Positions 17,757 to 26,678 of a stretch of DNA of 50,137 bases are shown here, piece after piece. Position numbers and translations under genes: made by a program. Within the stretch, counting starts at the first letter, position 1. The number at the start of each line of letters is the position of its first letter. This stretch comes from Azoarcus sp. Aa7 (lineage in GTDB: Bacteria; Pseudomonadota; Gammaproteobacteria; Burkholderiales; Rhodocyclaceae). Below the pieces are notes generated by a model. It ran no database searches. It worked only from the letters and a program-made list of their open reading frames with translations, and had not been told where the DNA came from. The DNA lies in assembly GCF_014822185.1 (NCBI RefSeq), contig NZ_QVLR01000067.1, positions 1 through 50,137 on the forward strand, written 5' to 3'.

Positions 17757-17817
17757 GGCGATCGGCCCATCGCGTTCGACCAGCGGAGCCTCCTCTCTCC
17801 TCCCGTTGGGCGATTTA

Positions 17818-17850
17818 CCCATCCAGCACATGTGCTGGATGGGCCTTTTC
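17818..17850 (+). terminator. Rho-independent terminator after the catabolic/transport cluster
   Basis: A perfect 26-base palindrome spans 17818-17843 (arm CCCATCCAGCAC, centre ACATGT) and is followed by CCTTTTC. The stem is strong and the T-run short. It is well placed to end the 3188-17756 transcript. Confidence 0.7.
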
Positions 17851-18134
17851 CCCTCGACGAGCGTCGGATTTCCGGCGCAGGAGACGGGAAAGCCCTTGCT
17901 GAACTGAGAATACGAGAGCCGCTCTGGGGACAAGGACTGCGTCACGTGTGCTCGATTCACCGTTTGGAGGTTACCGAAAGCCTCGATGGCTGGTCGGACG
18001 ATGACGTGGTCCATGTGCTGGCAATGCGGGGACACGACCAGAGCGGTGATCTGATTGTTGGCGAGCGCGCCTGCCAGCGGCATCTGGATGCGCGGCGCGA
18101 CCGGGAATCCCGCCTGGTAACGGACACTCGGCGC
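17851..18134. other. Gene-poor stretch, no recognisable product
   Basis: Open frames exist on both strands: 102 codons rightward from 17832, and a leftward frame that runs into the AcuI-like gene. Neither has a good ribosome site, and neither translation resembles a family I know. It may be decayed mobile or regulatory DNA. Nothing further can be supported here. Confidence 0.4.
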
Positions 18135-18135
18135 A

Positions 18136-18262
18136 GATAATCAATAAAAACAGTCACGTAGAAATCACAACTGAGTTGTGGCTCCAGTTGTCACCGGCTC
18201 GATCTCGGTATGTCGCCCCAGTATCAAGTAAGCAGGCGCCCAGTGGGCGCCGGTTTTATTTT
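18136..18262 (+). ncRNA. Candidate small RNA with its own -10 box and terminator
   Basis: GATAAT at 18136-18141 is a good -10 element, though no clear -35 box is present. The next 120 bases contain the inverted repeat CACAACT/AGTTGTG (18166-18180) and end in a GC-rich hairpin followed by a T-rich run (18235-18262). No gene lies between -10 and terminator. This layout suits a small RNA of about 115 nucleotides, but expression and conservation are untested. Confidence 0.3.
18235..18262 (+). terminator. Rho-independent terminator
   Basis: GGCGCC (18235-18240) and GGCGCC (18246-18251) flank the loop CAGTG, followed by GGTTTTATTTT. The stem is short but GC-pure, and the T-run is clear. It does not directly follow any recognised gene, so it ends either a small RNA or residual read-through from the cluster. 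Confidence 0.65.
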
Positions 18263-18362
18263 CTGCGCCGCCCTTCGATATCGATTTCGCGTATTCCTTT
18301 GGCTTTGTGAATTGATGGCGCCCGTACATCCCGGGCCGATGTGGAAAATCGAGCCGCTCGGG

Positions 18363-18393
18363 TTGGAATTTTCCGTGGCTTCGCGGTCATAAT
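18363..18393 (+). promoter_or_regulatory. Possible sigma-70 promoter of the MIP18-family gene
   Basis: TTGGAA (18363-18368) and CATAAT (18388-18393) are separated by 19 bases, about 35 bases before the gene start. The -10 is good; the spacing is longer than ideal. Confidence 0.4.
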
Positions 18394-18427
18394 CGGACTC
18401 CCAATACGACGGACGAGGAGGTTCACC

Positions 18428-18736
18428 ATGCCTGCGATGCCCGATGTGGAATCCGTCAGCGCAGTGCTGCGGCAGGTGATCGATCCCGAGGTGGGCGTCA
18501 ATATCGTCGATCTCGGGCTGATATACGGTATCGACATCACGCCCGAGCAGGTCTCCATCCGCATGACGATGACCTCGCCGGCCTGTCCCATGGGCGACAT
18601 GATCATGAGCGACATCGACGCCGCGCTCGATGCTGCGCTGCCGCCCGAGATCGGTGTGGTGGTCAATCTCGTGTGGGATCCGCCGTGGACCCCGGAAATG
18701 ATGAACAAGGATGCGCGTGGTCATTTCGGCTGGTAA
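18428..18736 (+). CDS. MIP18/DUF59 family Fe-S assembly-type protein
   Basis: The 102-residue protein is a single DUF59 domain. Visible family motifs are VIDPEVGVNIVDLGLIYG and MTSPACPMGD, whose Cys is the conserved residue of SufT/PaaD-like proteins, followed by the C-terminal VWDPPWTPEMM. Members help assemble or insert iron-sulfur clusters. A GAGGAGG ribosome site lies about 8 bases before ATG 18428, which decides the start over an upstream in-frame ATG. The NnrS-like membrane gene begins 49 bases later, so the pair may be co-transcribed. No paa or suf genes are nearby, so the target is unknown. Confidence 0.85.
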   Translation: MPAMPDVESVSAVLRQVIDPEVGVNIVDLGLIYGIDITPEQVSIRMTMTSPACPMGDMIMSDIDAALDAALPPEIGVVVNLVWDPPWTPEMMNKDARGHFGW

Positions 18737-18784
18737 GGACGCCCCGCGAGATCGACGGGGTCGGGAATACGGAGGTGGGGCGTC

Positions 18785-19876
18785 GTGAGTTCTGATCCGC
18801 GGCTTGTTCCGCGCGTGCTGTTGCTGGTGCTGGGGATGCTGTCGCTTGTGGCCGGTGTCGGCGCCGGCCTGGCGCGCTTGGGCGCAGACGTCCCCGCGCT
18901 CGCATCGGCGCTGGCCGGGTGGCATGCCGCGCTGATGGTCTGCGCATTCTTCGGGACTGTGATCGGACTCGAGCGTGCCGTAGCGCTCGGGCACGCCATC
19001 GCCTATGCGGGGCCTCTGGCCTCGGGGCTCGGGGGTATCGCACTGCTTGCCGGCTTGCCTTTGCCGTGGGCGCAACTGCTCTTCGTCCTCGCTTCATTGG
19101 TGCTCGTCGGTGGGGCGATCGCGGTCGTGCGCCGGCAGTCGGCCCTGTTTACGCGGACCCTGGCTGTCGGGGCAGGGTGCTGGCTTGCAGGGAACCTGGC
19201 CTGGGTCGCGAGCGGCATGATCCAGCCTGCGATTCCGTGGTGGCTCGCATTTCTTGTGGTGACGATCGCCGGCGAGCGGCTCGAACTCACCCGCTTTCTG
19301 CCTGCGCGGCGCGAGGCTGCGCCACTCTTCCGCATCGCCGTCGCAGCCACGCTCGGCGGCGCCGTGGCGGCCTGGTTTTCGCCCTTCGGGCTCGTGTTGT
19401 TCGCGGCCGGCCTCTTCGCGCTGTCGCTGTGGCTGCTGCGCTACGACATCGCACGGCACAACGCGCGGCAACGCGACCTTGTGCGCTACATCGCGCTCTG
19501 CCTACTGTCCGGCTATGCGTGGCTGGCCGTCGGGGCCGCAATCGGGCTCGCGGGCGGCTTCGCGCCCGGTCATCCGTTGCGCGATGCGGCCTTGCATGCG
19601 ATCGCGCTCGGTTTCGTGTTCGCGATGGTGTTCGGTCATGCCCCCATCATCTTCCCGGCCATCGCGCGGGTCAGGATTCCCTATCACCCGGTCTTTTATC
19701 TGCCGCTCGTGCTGCTTCACGTCTCGCTTGCGGCGAGGATTACCGGAGCGCTCGCGGGCGGTGATGCGGCGCCCCTGCTGCTGGCGGGCGGGCTGGTCAA
19801 TGCCCTCGCCCTCCTTGCCTTCATACTGACGATGGCGGGGAGCGTGCTGCGCGGCCGTCTGGCCGGCCGAGGCTGA
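18785..19876 (+). CDS. NnrS-like polytopic membrane protein
   Basis: The 363-residue protein starts at GTG and has about twelve hydrophobic segments, as in NnrS. Conserved-looking histidines lie in helices: GWHAALMV near the N-terminus, then LHAIALGFVFAMVFGHAPIIFPAIARV, which recalls the NnrS HAxxxG and GH motifs, and YHPVFYLPLVLLHVS. NnrS proteins are haem- and copper-containing membrane proteins linked to nitric oxide stress in denitrifiers. The match is by pattern only and could be a distant relative. It follows the MIP18 gene closely on the same strand. Confidence 0.6.
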   Translation: MSSDPRLVPRVLLLVLGMLSLVAGVGAGLARLGADVPALASALAGWHAALMVCAFFGTVIGLERAVALGHAIAYAGPLASGLGGIALLAGLPLPWAQLLFVLASLVLVGGAIAVVRRQSALFTRTLAVGAGCWLAGNLAWVASGMIQPAIPWWLAFLVVTIAGERLELTRFLPARREAAPLFRIAVAATLGGAVAAWFSPFGLVLFAAGLFALSLWLLRYDIARHNARQRDLVRYIALCLLSGYAWLAVGAAIGLAGGFAPGHPLRDAALHAIALGFVFAMVFGHAPIIFPAIARVRIPYHPVFYLPLVLLHVSLAARITGALAGGDAAPLLLAGGLVNALALLAFILTMAGSVLRGRLAGRG

Positions 19877-19948
19877 CGCCGGGGGGCGCGTGCGACAACT
19901 GCTAGAATTGCGCCCTCCCTGTTCCACTGCATGCATCCACCCCAAGAA

Positions 19949-20455
19949 ATGAAAAAACTCGAGTCGGCCTTCGAACACATGCTCTTCGCCAGCCGCTGGC
20001 TGATGGCGCCCGTCTACTTCGGGCTGATCCTGGCGCTGGTTGTGCTTCTCGTGAAGTTCGGCAAGGAAGTCTGGTACCTCTTCAGCCACATCATGAGTGC
20101 CACCGGGTCGGAGATGATCATCGGGGTGCTGTCGCTGGTCGACATCGCGCTGATCATGAGCCTGCTCATCATCATCATGTTCAGCGGCTACGAGAACTTC
20201 GTGTCGAAGATGGAGGATCTGCATTCGCATGCCGACCGCCCCGAATGGATGGGGCATATCGGCTTCTCCGACCAGAAGATCAAGCTCATCGGCTCGATCG
20301 TGGCGATTTCCGGTATCGAGCTGCTGAAGGCCTTCCTGAACGTCGAAAACGTATCCGACCGCCACCTCGCGTGGATGGTCGGGATCCATGTGACCTTCCT
20401 GGTGTCCGGCGTTCTCTACGCCTTGATGGATCGCCTGCAGGGCAAGGGCCACTGA
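19949..20455 (+). CDS. YqhA/TIGR00645 family inner-membrane protein
   Basis: From ATG 19949 the protein has 168 residues and begins MKKLESAFEHMLFASRWLMAPVYFGL, matching the start of E. coli YqhA (ASRWLLAPVYFGL). Three to four membrane segments follow, with the conserved stretch FSGYENFVSK and the later WMGHIGFSDQKIKLIGSI. The function of the family is unknown. An upstream in-frame ATG at 19931 would add six residues not seen in YqhA, and neither start has a good ribosome site. The gene converges on glnD, with a hairpin between them. Confidence 0.85.
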   Translation: MKKLESAFEHMLFASRWLMAPVYFGLILALVVLLVKFGKEVWYLFSHIMSATGSEMIIGVLSLVDIALIMSLLIIIMFSGYENFVSKMEDLHSHADRPEWMGHIGFSDQKIKLIGSIVAISGIELLKAFLNVENVSDRHLAWMVGIHVTFLVSGVLYALMDRLQGKGH

Positions 20456-20496
20456 CGCCCCGCACCTGCGCCCGTGTGCCGGGGCGCAGCGGTTTT
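20456..20496 (+). terminator. Terminator-like hairpin after the YqhA-family gene
   Basis: CGCCCCGCAC (from 20456) pairs with GTGCCGGGGCG (ending 20486) with one bulged base; TTTT follows at 20493-20496. It lies between two convergent genes. The weak T-run lowers confidence. Confidence 0.5.
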
Positions 20497-20516
20497 CGGC
20501 ACCCTGGATCGGGACG

Positions 20517-23096
20517 CTAGACCTGCAGGCGTTCGAGCAGTTCGCGCTCGACCTGCAGGATCTGGCCGTCGAGCGCGAGGCGCCCCCCGCTGATCAGGAA
20601 GGTGTCCTCGGCGCGCTCGCCCAGCGTCGCAATCTTCGCCGTGTGCAGGCGGATCTCGTGACGTGCGAGCACCTCGGCGACCGAGAACAGCAGGCCGGGG
20701 CGGTCCGCTGCGACGAGCGAAAGGATGAAGTGCTTGCCAGGCTCGTCCGGCTGGATGCTGATCTGCGGGGTGATCGGGAAGTGCTTCATCTGGCGCGAAA
20801 GCCTGCCTTGCGTCGGGCGGTCTGCCGCGCCGGGATGTTTCAGCTTTTCGGTCAGTTCATGTTCGATCAGCTGGATGACGTCGCGATAGTGCGCGGTGTT
20901 GCCCGGATCCCGCAGGATGAAGCTGTCGAGCGCATAGCCATGACGCGTCGTGTGCACCTTCGCGTCCAGAATCGAGAAGCCGAGCCGGCCGAAGAAACCG
21001 GTCATGCGCACGAACAGGTCTTTCTGGTCCGGGGTGAACACCATCACCTGCACCCCCTCGTCGCCGTCGAGAACCCGGGCCTTGACCACCGGCTCGTCGC
21101 TCTGCGGGCGGAAATAGAGGATGCGCGTGTGCCATGCGATTTCTTCGGCGGAATGGCGCATGAAGTAGACCGCGTCGAGCTGCGTCCATAGCGCTTCCTC
21201 GATGCCCGGGCGCAGGCCGTGGTAGCGCAGCAGTTCGCGGGCGTCCTCCTGACGATCGTCGAGTCCCAGCGCCTGCTGCGGCGTGGCACCGCGCAGCAGG
21301 CGCTGCGTGGCGAAGAACAGGTCTTCGAGCAGCTTGCCTTTCCAGCCGTTCCAGACCTTCGGGCTCGTGCCGCGAATGTCCGCATGGGTCAGCAGGTAGA
21401 GGGCGGTCAGGCGCCGTTCGCTCTGCACCGTGTCGGCGAAGCGGCGGATCACCTCGGGATCCGTCGTGTCCTCCTTCTGTGCGACCTGCGACATCGTGAG
21501 GTGGTGTGCGACCAGCCACACGACGAGCTCCGCGTCTTCCGGCGGCAAGGCGTGGTGCTCGCAGAATTCGCGGGCGTCGCCCTTGCCCAGCTGGGAGTGG
21601 TCTCCGCCGCGCCCCTTCGCGATGTCGTGGAACAGGGCGGCGATATACAGCAGCCAGTGGCGCTCGAATCCCAGGATCAGCCGCGTCATCAGCGGGTATT
21701 CGTGCGCGTGCTCGCCCATCGTGAAGCGGCGCATGTTGCGCAGAACCATCAGGATATGCTGATCGACCGTGTAGACGTGGAACAGGTCGTGCTGCATCTG
21801 GCCGACGATGCGCCGCCACGCGGGCAGGTAGTGGCTCAGGATGCCGTACTGGTTCATCCGCCGGAATTCATGCACGATGCCGCGCTTCTGTTTCAACAGC
21901 TCCATGAACAGCGCGCGGTTGGCCGGATCGGCGCGGAAGGCCGCGTTGATGCGGGTGCGGTTCAGCCACAGCGCGCGCAGCGTGCGCGCGGTCATGCCCT
22001 TCAGTTCCGAGCGCTGCTGCAGCAGCAGGAAGCACTCGAGGAGCGCCAGCGGATGCCGCTCGAACGTGTCCTCGCTGCGGATGTCGAGCAGTTCGCGTAC
22101 CGCCTGGAAGCGCTCGTTGATCACGAAGGCGGCGCCGCCCCGGTTGGGAAAGATCTCGGCGCCGTAGTTCTGTAGCAGGATGGTGTTGGTCTGCGTGACC
22201 TTCTTCGCGTTCACGTAGTACCGCTGCATGAACACTTCGGAGGCGCGCTTGGCTGCGGTCGCCTCGACGCCGAACGCGCGCGCGAGCCTTTCCTGGTGAT
22301 CGAACAACAGGCGATCCTCGGCGCGTCCCGTCAGATAGTGCAGGCGGATGCGCACATGCTGCAGGAAGCGCTCGATGCTGCGCAGTTCGCTCGCCTCCGC
22401 GCCGGTGATCAGGCGCCGCCGCGCGAGGTCGCGCCAGTTTCGCCCGAGCCCGGCGGCGCGTGCGATCCACCCCAGCATCTGCAGGTCGCGCAGTCCGCCC
22501 GGGCTCTCCTTGCAGTTCGGTTCGAGCGCGTACGGGGTGTCGTTGAAGCGCGCGTAGCGGTTTTCCTGTTCGAGCTGCTTCGCCTTGTAGAACGTGCGTA
22601 CGTCGAGCTGAGCCCGGTAGCGTCGCACGAACTCCTCGAACAGGTCCGCGTTGCCGTCGAGCAGCCTGGCTTCCAGCAGGTTTGTCTGGACGGTGATGTC
22701 TTCCTCGGCTGCTTCCAGGCACTCGTCGAGCGTGCGGACGCTCTGGCCGATCTCGAGGCCGACGTCCCACAGCGCTCCGATCAGTGTGCTGATGCGTGCC
22801 TGCAACGGGCTGTCGGCCGGAATCGGCAGAAGCACCAGCAAGTCTACGTCGGAGTGCGGAAAAAGTTCTCCGCGTCCGTAGCCGCCCACGGCAAGCAGCG
22901 CGACCTCACTGGGCATGGCGCACGCCCGCCACAGGTGGAGGATCGCCTCGTCGACCAACTGGGCACGCCCTTTGAGAACGGTCGATGTCGCCGGATGGGC
23001 TTCGTAGGCGGCGCGGATGCGCGCCGTTCCGTTCGACAGGTGCTCGCGGGCATGCGCGAGCGCCGCCTGGAAGTCATCGATCGACATGGCGCTCAT
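20517..23096 (-). CDS. glnD: Bifunctional uridylyltransferase/uridylyl-removing enzyme
   Basis: GlnD senses glutamine and adds or removes UMP on PII proteins, setting nitrogen metabolism. The 859-residue protein has the nucleotidyltransferase motif GGYGRGELFPHSDVD (residues 71-85). A PII-uridylyltransferase helical region follows, then the HD hydrolase motif LFHDIAKGRGGDHS (about 480-495). Two C-terminal ACT domains include VMVFTPDQKDLFVRMTGFF and SLVAADRPGLLFSVAEVL. E. coli GlnD has 890 residues. I start at ATG 23096, which has GAGG upstream and avoids overlap with map; frames farther upstream would overlap map. The map gene ends 22 bases before it on the same strand. Confidence 0.96.
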   Translation of the reverse strand: MSAMSIDDFQAALAHAREHLSNGTARIRAAYEAHPATSTVLKGRAQLVDEAILHLWRACAMPSEVALLAVGGYGRGELFPHSDVDLLVLLPIPADSPLQARISTLIGALWDVGLEIGQSVRTLDECLEAAEEDITVQTNLLEARLLDGNADLFEEFVRRYRAQLDVRTFYKAKQLEQENRYARFNDTPYALEPNCKESPGGLRDLQMLGWIARAAGLGRNWRDLARRRLITGAEASELRSIERFLQHVRIRLHYLTGRAEDRLLFDHQERLARAFGVEATAAKRASEVFMQRYYVNAKKVTQTNTILLQNYGAEIFPNRGGAAFVINERFQAVRELLDIRSEDTFERHPLALLECFLLLQQRSELKGMTARTLRALWLNRTRINAAFRADPANRALFMELLKQKRGIVHEFRRMNQYGILSHYLPAWRRIVGQMQHDLFHVYTVDQHILMVLRNMRRFTMGEHAHEYPLMTRLILGFERHWLLYIAALFHDIAKGRGGDHSQLGKGDAREFCEHHALPPEDAELVVWLVAHHLTMSQVAQKEDTTDPEVIRRFADTVQSERRLTALYLLTHADIRGTSPKVWNGWKGKLLEDLFFATQRLLRGATPQQALGLDDRQEDARELLRYHGLRPGIEEALWTQLDAVYFMRHSAEEIAWHTRILYFRPQSDEPVVKARVLDGDEGVQVMVFTPDQKDLFVRMTGFFGRLGFSILDAKVHTTRHGYALDSFILRDPGNTAHYRDVIQLIEHELTEKLKHPGAADRPTQGRLSRQMKHFPITPQISIQPDEPGKHFILSLVAADRPGLLFSVAEVLARHEIRLHTAKIATLGERAEDTFLISGGRLALDGQILQVERELLERLQV

Positions 23097-23118
23097 GGCT
23101 GCCTCGGGAGATTTGCGC

Positions 23119-23934
23119 TTACCGGACCGATGGCACGGCAATCGCGGGGGCGGGCGGGCAGCCCGGCGACACCGTCAGGACTTCGACTCCGGTTTCCGTG
23201 ACCAGCACCGTGTGTTCCCACTGCGCGGACAGGCTCCGGTCCTTGGTGACGATGGTCCAGCCGTCGGGAAGTTCCGAGATCGCAGCCTTGCCGGCGTTGA
23301 TCATCGGCTCGATCGTGAAGGTCATGCCGGCCTGCAGCTCCGGTCCGGTGCCCGCCTTGCCGTAGTGCAGGACCTGCGGCTCCTCGTGGAACTTCGCGCC
23401 GATGCCGTGACCGCAGAATTCGCGGACGACAGAGAAGCCGTTGCCTTCCGCGTGTTTCTGGATGACCTGGCCGATGTCGCCGAGCCGGGCCCCGGGCTTC
23501 ACGACCGAGATGCCCAGCCACAGGCATTCCAGCGTCACCTGGCACAGGCGCTTCGCGAGGATGGATCCGTCGCCGCCGACGATGAACATCCTGCTCGTGT
23601 CGCCGTGGTAGCCGTCTTTGATCACGGTGATGTCGAGGTTGACGATGTCACCCTTCTTCAGCACCTTTTCGCCGGGGATGCCGTGGCACACCTGGTGATT
23701 GATCGACGTGCAGATGGACTTGGGGTAGGGCGCGTATCCGGGCGGTGCGTAGTTCAACGGTGCGGGTATCGTCTGCTGCACGTTGACCATGTAGTCATGG
23801 CACAGCCGGTCGAGTTCGCCCGTGGTGGCTCCGGGCTTGACGAAGGGTTCGATGTAGTCGAGCACTTCGGCCGCGAGCCGGCCGGCAACGCGCATTTTCT
23901 CGATTTCGTCGGGTGTTTTTATGGTGATGCTCAT
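23119..23934 (-). CDS. map: Methionine aminopeptidase, type I
   Basis: The 271-residue enzyme removes the initiator methionine from new proteins. The five metal ligands are visible: Asp101 (NLDITV), Asp112 (GDTSRM), His176 (CGHGIG), Glu209 (TIEPM) and Glu240 (WEHTV). The length fits type Ia without an extra N-terminal zinc domain. The start MSITIKTPDEIEKMR is the family standard; the open frame continues 59 codons upstream, but that part does not look coding. It diverges from rpsB across a 291-base gap, an arrangement common in proteobacteria, and may be co-transcribed with glnD. Confidence 0.97.
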   Translation of the reverse strand: MSITIKTPDEIEKMRVAGRLAAEVLDYIEPFVKPGATTGELDRLCHDYMVNVQQTIPAPLNYAPPGYAPYPKSICTSINHQVCHGIPGEKVLKKGDIVNLDITVIKDGYHGDTSRMFIVGGDGSILAKRLCQVTLECLWLGISVVKPGARLGDIGQVIQKHAEGNGFSVVREFCGHGIGAKFHEEPQVLHYGKAGTGPELQAGMTFTIEPMINAGKAAISELPDGWTIVTKDRSLSAQWEHTVLVTETGVEVLTVSPGCPPAPAIAVPSVR

Positions 23935-24041
23935 CTTTGCAGGGGTTGGCGCGTAAATGAGGAAGGCTAGCGCATGGCGGAAGCCGCGGCAAATCCGACG
24001 CGCAGTGGACACGCCTGCCCGCGCGTGCGGGCATCTCGATC

Positions 24042-24071
24042 TTGAGTGGGGTGGCGCGAACCTGCTATCAT
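24042..24071 (+). promoter_or_regulatory. Sigma-70 promoter of rpsB-tsf
   Basis: TTGAGT (24042-24047) and TATCAT (24066-24071) are spaced by 18 bases. Initiation near 24078 would give a leader of about 148 nucleotides before rpsB. Confidence 0.6.
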
Positions 24072-24077
24072 CTTGGG

Positions 24078-24225
24078 CTTGTCTGCCAATGGTGGCAGGC
24101 AAAATCCACACGCCCGGCAGAATGCCGTGAGGGTCCGTCGCAAAGCCATGTGCTTGGGACGGTTCGGGTCATCCTGGAATGACCATGTCGGGCGGAGGCT
24201 CAACCCTTATAGTTCGGAGTAACAA
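24078..24225 (+). promoter_or_regulatory. rpsB 5' leader, possibly the S2 autoregulatory site
   Basis: A hairpin CTGCCA/TGGCAG with loop ATGG sits at 24083-24098. A longer pairing CCGTC/GACGG flanks about 18 bases around 24140-24165, and the ribosome site CGGAG lies before the ATG. In E. coli, S2 represses its own rpsB-tsf message through the leader. That this leader does the same is inference from position and structure. Confidence 0.4.
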
Positions 24226-24981
24226 ATGTCCGTCACGATGCGTCAGATGCTGGAAGCCGGCATCCACTTTGGTCACCAGACCCGCTTCTGGAATCCGCGC
24301 ATGGCCCCCTACATCTTCGGCCAGCGCAACAAGATCCACATCGTCAACCTCGAAAAGACGATGGTCAAGTACAACGAAGCGATGGACTTCGTGCGCAAGC
24401 TGTCGGCCAATCGCGGCACCATCCTGTTGGTCGGCACCAAGCGCCAGGCTCGCGAGATCATCGCCGAGGAAGCAGGTCGCGCCGGCATGCCGTTCGTTGA
24501 CGAGCGTTGGCTCGGCGGCATGCTCACCAACTTCAAGACCGTCAAGCAGTCGATCAAGCGCCTGAAGGACATGGAGGCGATGGTCGAGGACGGCTCGATC
24601 GAGCGTCTGTCCAAGAAGGAAGCGCTGATGGCCTCGCGCGAAATGGACAAGCTGCGGAAGTCGATCGGCGGCATCAAGGACATGGGCGGCCTGCCGGACG
24701 CGCTGTTCGTCATCGACGTCGGCTACCACAAGATCGCCATCACCGAAGCCCAGAAGCTCGGCATTCCCGTTGTCGCGGTGGTCGATACCAACCACTCGCC
24801 CGAAGGCATCAACTACGTGATCCCGGGTAACGACGACTCGTCGCGCGCGATCCGCCTCTATGCCCGCGGTGTCGCCGACGCCGTGCTGGAAGGTCGCAGC
24901 CAGGTCCTGCAGGATATCGTCGCGGCCGGTTCGGACGAATTCGTCGAAGTCGACGAGTCGTCGTCCGGCGAGCAGGCCTGA
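24226..24981 (+). CDS. rpsB: 30S ribosomal protein S2
   Basis: The 251-residue protein begins [23 protein letters not shown], the standard S2 start, and carries [12 protein letters not shown] and [14 protein letters not shown]. It ends with an acidic tail after [15 protein letters not shown] and the DAVLEGR segment. S2 binds the 30S head/body junction and, with S1, the mRNA exit side. It is the first gene of the rpsB-tsf unit, with GGAG close to the ATG. Confidence 0.98.
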   Translation: MSVTMRQMLEAGIHFGHQTRFWNPRMAPYIFGQRNKIHIVNLEKTMVKYNEAMDFVRKLSANRGTILLVGTKRQAREIIAEEAGRAGMPFVDERWLGGMLTNFKTVKQSIKRLKDMEAMVEDGSIERLSKKEALMASREMDKLRKSIGGIKDMGGLPDALFVIDVGYHKIAITEAQKLGIPVVAVVDTNHSPEGINYVIPGNDDSSRAIRLYARGVADAVLEGRSQVLQDIVAAGSDEFVEVDESSSGEQA

Positions 24982-24988
24982 GTTTCCT

Positions 24989-25008
24989 CGGCCCTGCAAG
25001 CAGGGCCG
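24989..25008 (+). other. Intercistronic stem-loop between rpsB and tsf
   Basis: CGGCCCTG (24989-24996) and CAGGGCCG (25001-25008) form a perfect 8-bp stem with loop CAAG. No T-run follows. It could partly attenuate transcription or stabilise the rpsB message, as the rpsB-tsf spacer does in other proteobacteria. Confidence 0.55.
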
Positions 25009-25035
25009 ATATGCATACGAATTTGAGGAGTTAGC

Positions 25036-25941
25036 ATGGCGGAAATCACCGCAAGCATGGTGAAGGAACTGCGCGAGAAGACCGACGCGCCCATGATGGA
25101 ATGCAAGAAGGCTCTGGCCGAGGCCGCCGGCGACATGGGCAAGGCCGAAGAGATCCTGCGCGTAAAGCTCGGCAGCAAGGCGACCAAGGCAGCGTCGCGC
25201 GTTGCCGCCGAAGGTGTCGTTGCGATCAATATCGGCGCCGACGGCAAGCTCGGCAGCATCCTCGAGATCAATTCGGAAACCGACTTCGTTGCCAAGAACG
25301 ACGAGTTCCTGAAGTTGGCCGCCGACTGTGCCGCCCTGGTTGCCGAGCGCAATCCGGCCGACGTCGCTGCGCTGTCGGCTCTGCCGCTGGGTGACGGTAC
25401 GGTCGACTCCGTGCGTGCGGGGCTCGTTGGCAAGATCGGCGAGAACATGACGCTGCGCCGTTTCGTGCGTGTCGAGGCCAAGGGTCGTCTGGCGTCGTAC
25501 ATCCACGGCGGTGCCAAGATCGGCGTGCTGATCGACCTCGTCGGTGGCGACGAGCAGCTGGCGAAGGATCTGGCGATGCACATCGCCGCGGCGAAGCCGA
25601 AGGCCCTGGACGCTTCGGGTGTCGCGGTCGAGCTGATCGAGTCCGAGCGCCGCGTTGCGCGCGAGAAGGCTGCCGAGGACGCCGCCAAGTCCGGCAAGGC
25701 GATCCCCGAGGATATCCTCGCCAAGCGCGTCGAAGGTTCGGTGCAGAAGTTCCTGAAGGAAGTCACGCTGCTTGGCCAGCCCTTCGTCAAGGACGACAAG
25801 CTCACCGTCGAAGCGCTGCTCAAGTCGCGCAATGCCTCGATCTCGAGCTTCACGCTCTTCGTCGTGGGTGAAGGCATCGAGAAGAAGGTGACCGACTTCG
25901 CCGCCGAAGTCGCTGCCCAGGCTGCTGCAGCCAAGAAGTAA
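25036..25941 (+). CDS. tsf: Elongation factor Ts
   Basis: The 301-residue protein is the guanine-nucleotide exchange factor of EF-Tu. The N-terminal UBA-like domain has the signature [19 protein letters not shown]. The [10 protein letters not shown] segment marks the core EF-Tu-contacting domain. The length is slightly above E. coli Ts (283). GAGGAG precedes the ATG. It follows rpsB by 54 bases and precedes pyrH by 7 bases. Confidence 0.98.
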   Translation: MAEITASMVKELREKTDAPMMECKKALAEAAGDMGKAEEILRVKLGSKATKAASRVAAEGVVAINIGADGKLGSILEINSETDFVAKNDEFLKLAADCAALVAERNPADVAALSALPLGDGTVDSVRAGLVGKIGENMTLRRFVRVEAKGRLASYIHGGAKIGVLIDLVGGDEQLAKDLAMHIAAAKPKALDASGVAVELIESERRVAREKAAEDAAKSGKAIPEDILAKRVEGSVQKFLKEVTLLGQPFVKDDKLTVEALLKSRNASISSFTLFVVGEGIEKKVTDFAAEVAAQAAAAKK

Positions 25942-25948
25942 GAGGTCC

Positions 25949-26668
25949 ATGATGAGTGTCGCCGCCTACAAGCGCATCATGTTGAAACTGTCCGGCGAAG
26001 CCCTGATGGGTGACGACGCGTACGGCATCAACGAAGAGGTGGTCAGCCGCATCGTCGCCGAGATCGCCGAGGTCACGCACCTCGGCGTGCAGGTCGGCGT
26101 GGTGATCGGCGGCGGCAACATCTTCCGCGGAATGAAAGGCGCTGCGTCCGGCATGGATCGCGCCACCGCGGACTACATGGGCATGCTCGCGACGGTAATG
26201 AATGCGATGGCGCTGGCCGACGCATTCCGCCGCGCCGGCGTCGAGGCGCGCGTGCAGTCGGCGTTGCGCATCGACCAGGTCGTCGAGCCCTATATCCGCG
26301 GGCGCGCCATCCGCCACATGGAGGAAGGTCGCGTCGTCATTTTCGCGGCCGGTACCGGCAACCCGTTCTTCACGACCGATACGGCCGCCGCGCTGCGCGG
26401 GTCGGAAATGGCCGCGCAGATCGTGCTGAAGGCGACCAAGGTCGATGGCGTATATACCGCCGATCCGCACAAGGATCCGCTGGCCAAGCGCTACCACCGC
26501 ATCAGCTTCGACGAGGCGATCGGGCGCAATCTCGCCGTGATGGACACCACCGCGTTCGCGCTGTGCCGCGACCAGAAACTGCCGATCAACGTGTTCTCGA
26601 TCTTCAAGCCGGGTGCGCTCAAGCGCGTCGTGATGGGCGAAGACGAAGGCACGCTGGTTCATTCCTGA
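25949..26668 (+). CDS. pyrH: UMP kinase
   Basis: The 239-residue hexameric kinase phosphorylates UMP to UDP. It opens [15 protein letters not shown], with the phosphate-binding [13 protein letters not shown] and the UMP-contacting [15 protein letters not shown] segment. Two adjacent ATG codons could start it (25949 or 25952); AGAGG lies just upstream. It sits between tsf and frr, as in most proteobacteria. Confidence 0.98.
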   Translation: MMSVAAYKRIMLKLSGEALMGDDAYGINEEVVSRIVAEIAEVTHLGVQVGVVIGGGNIFRGMKGAASGMDRATADYMGMLATVMNAMALADAFRRAGVEARVQSALRIDQVVEPYIRGRAIRHMEEGRVVIFAAGTGNPFFTTDTAAALRGSEMAAQIVLKATKVDGVYTADPHKDPLAKRYHRISFDEAIGRNLAVMDTTAFALCRDQKLPINVFSIFKPGALKRVVMGEDEGTLVHS

Positions 26669-26678
26669 GGATTCGAGA

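Noticed and set aside
17832-18140. 102-codon rightward frame after the cluster terminator
   Set aside because: No ribosome site, starts inside the terminator palindrome, and no resemblance to a known family.
24989-25008. rpsB-tsf spacer hairpin as a full rho-independent terminator
   Set aside because: No T-run follows, and tsf is expected to be expressed with rpsB; listed as a stem-loop only.
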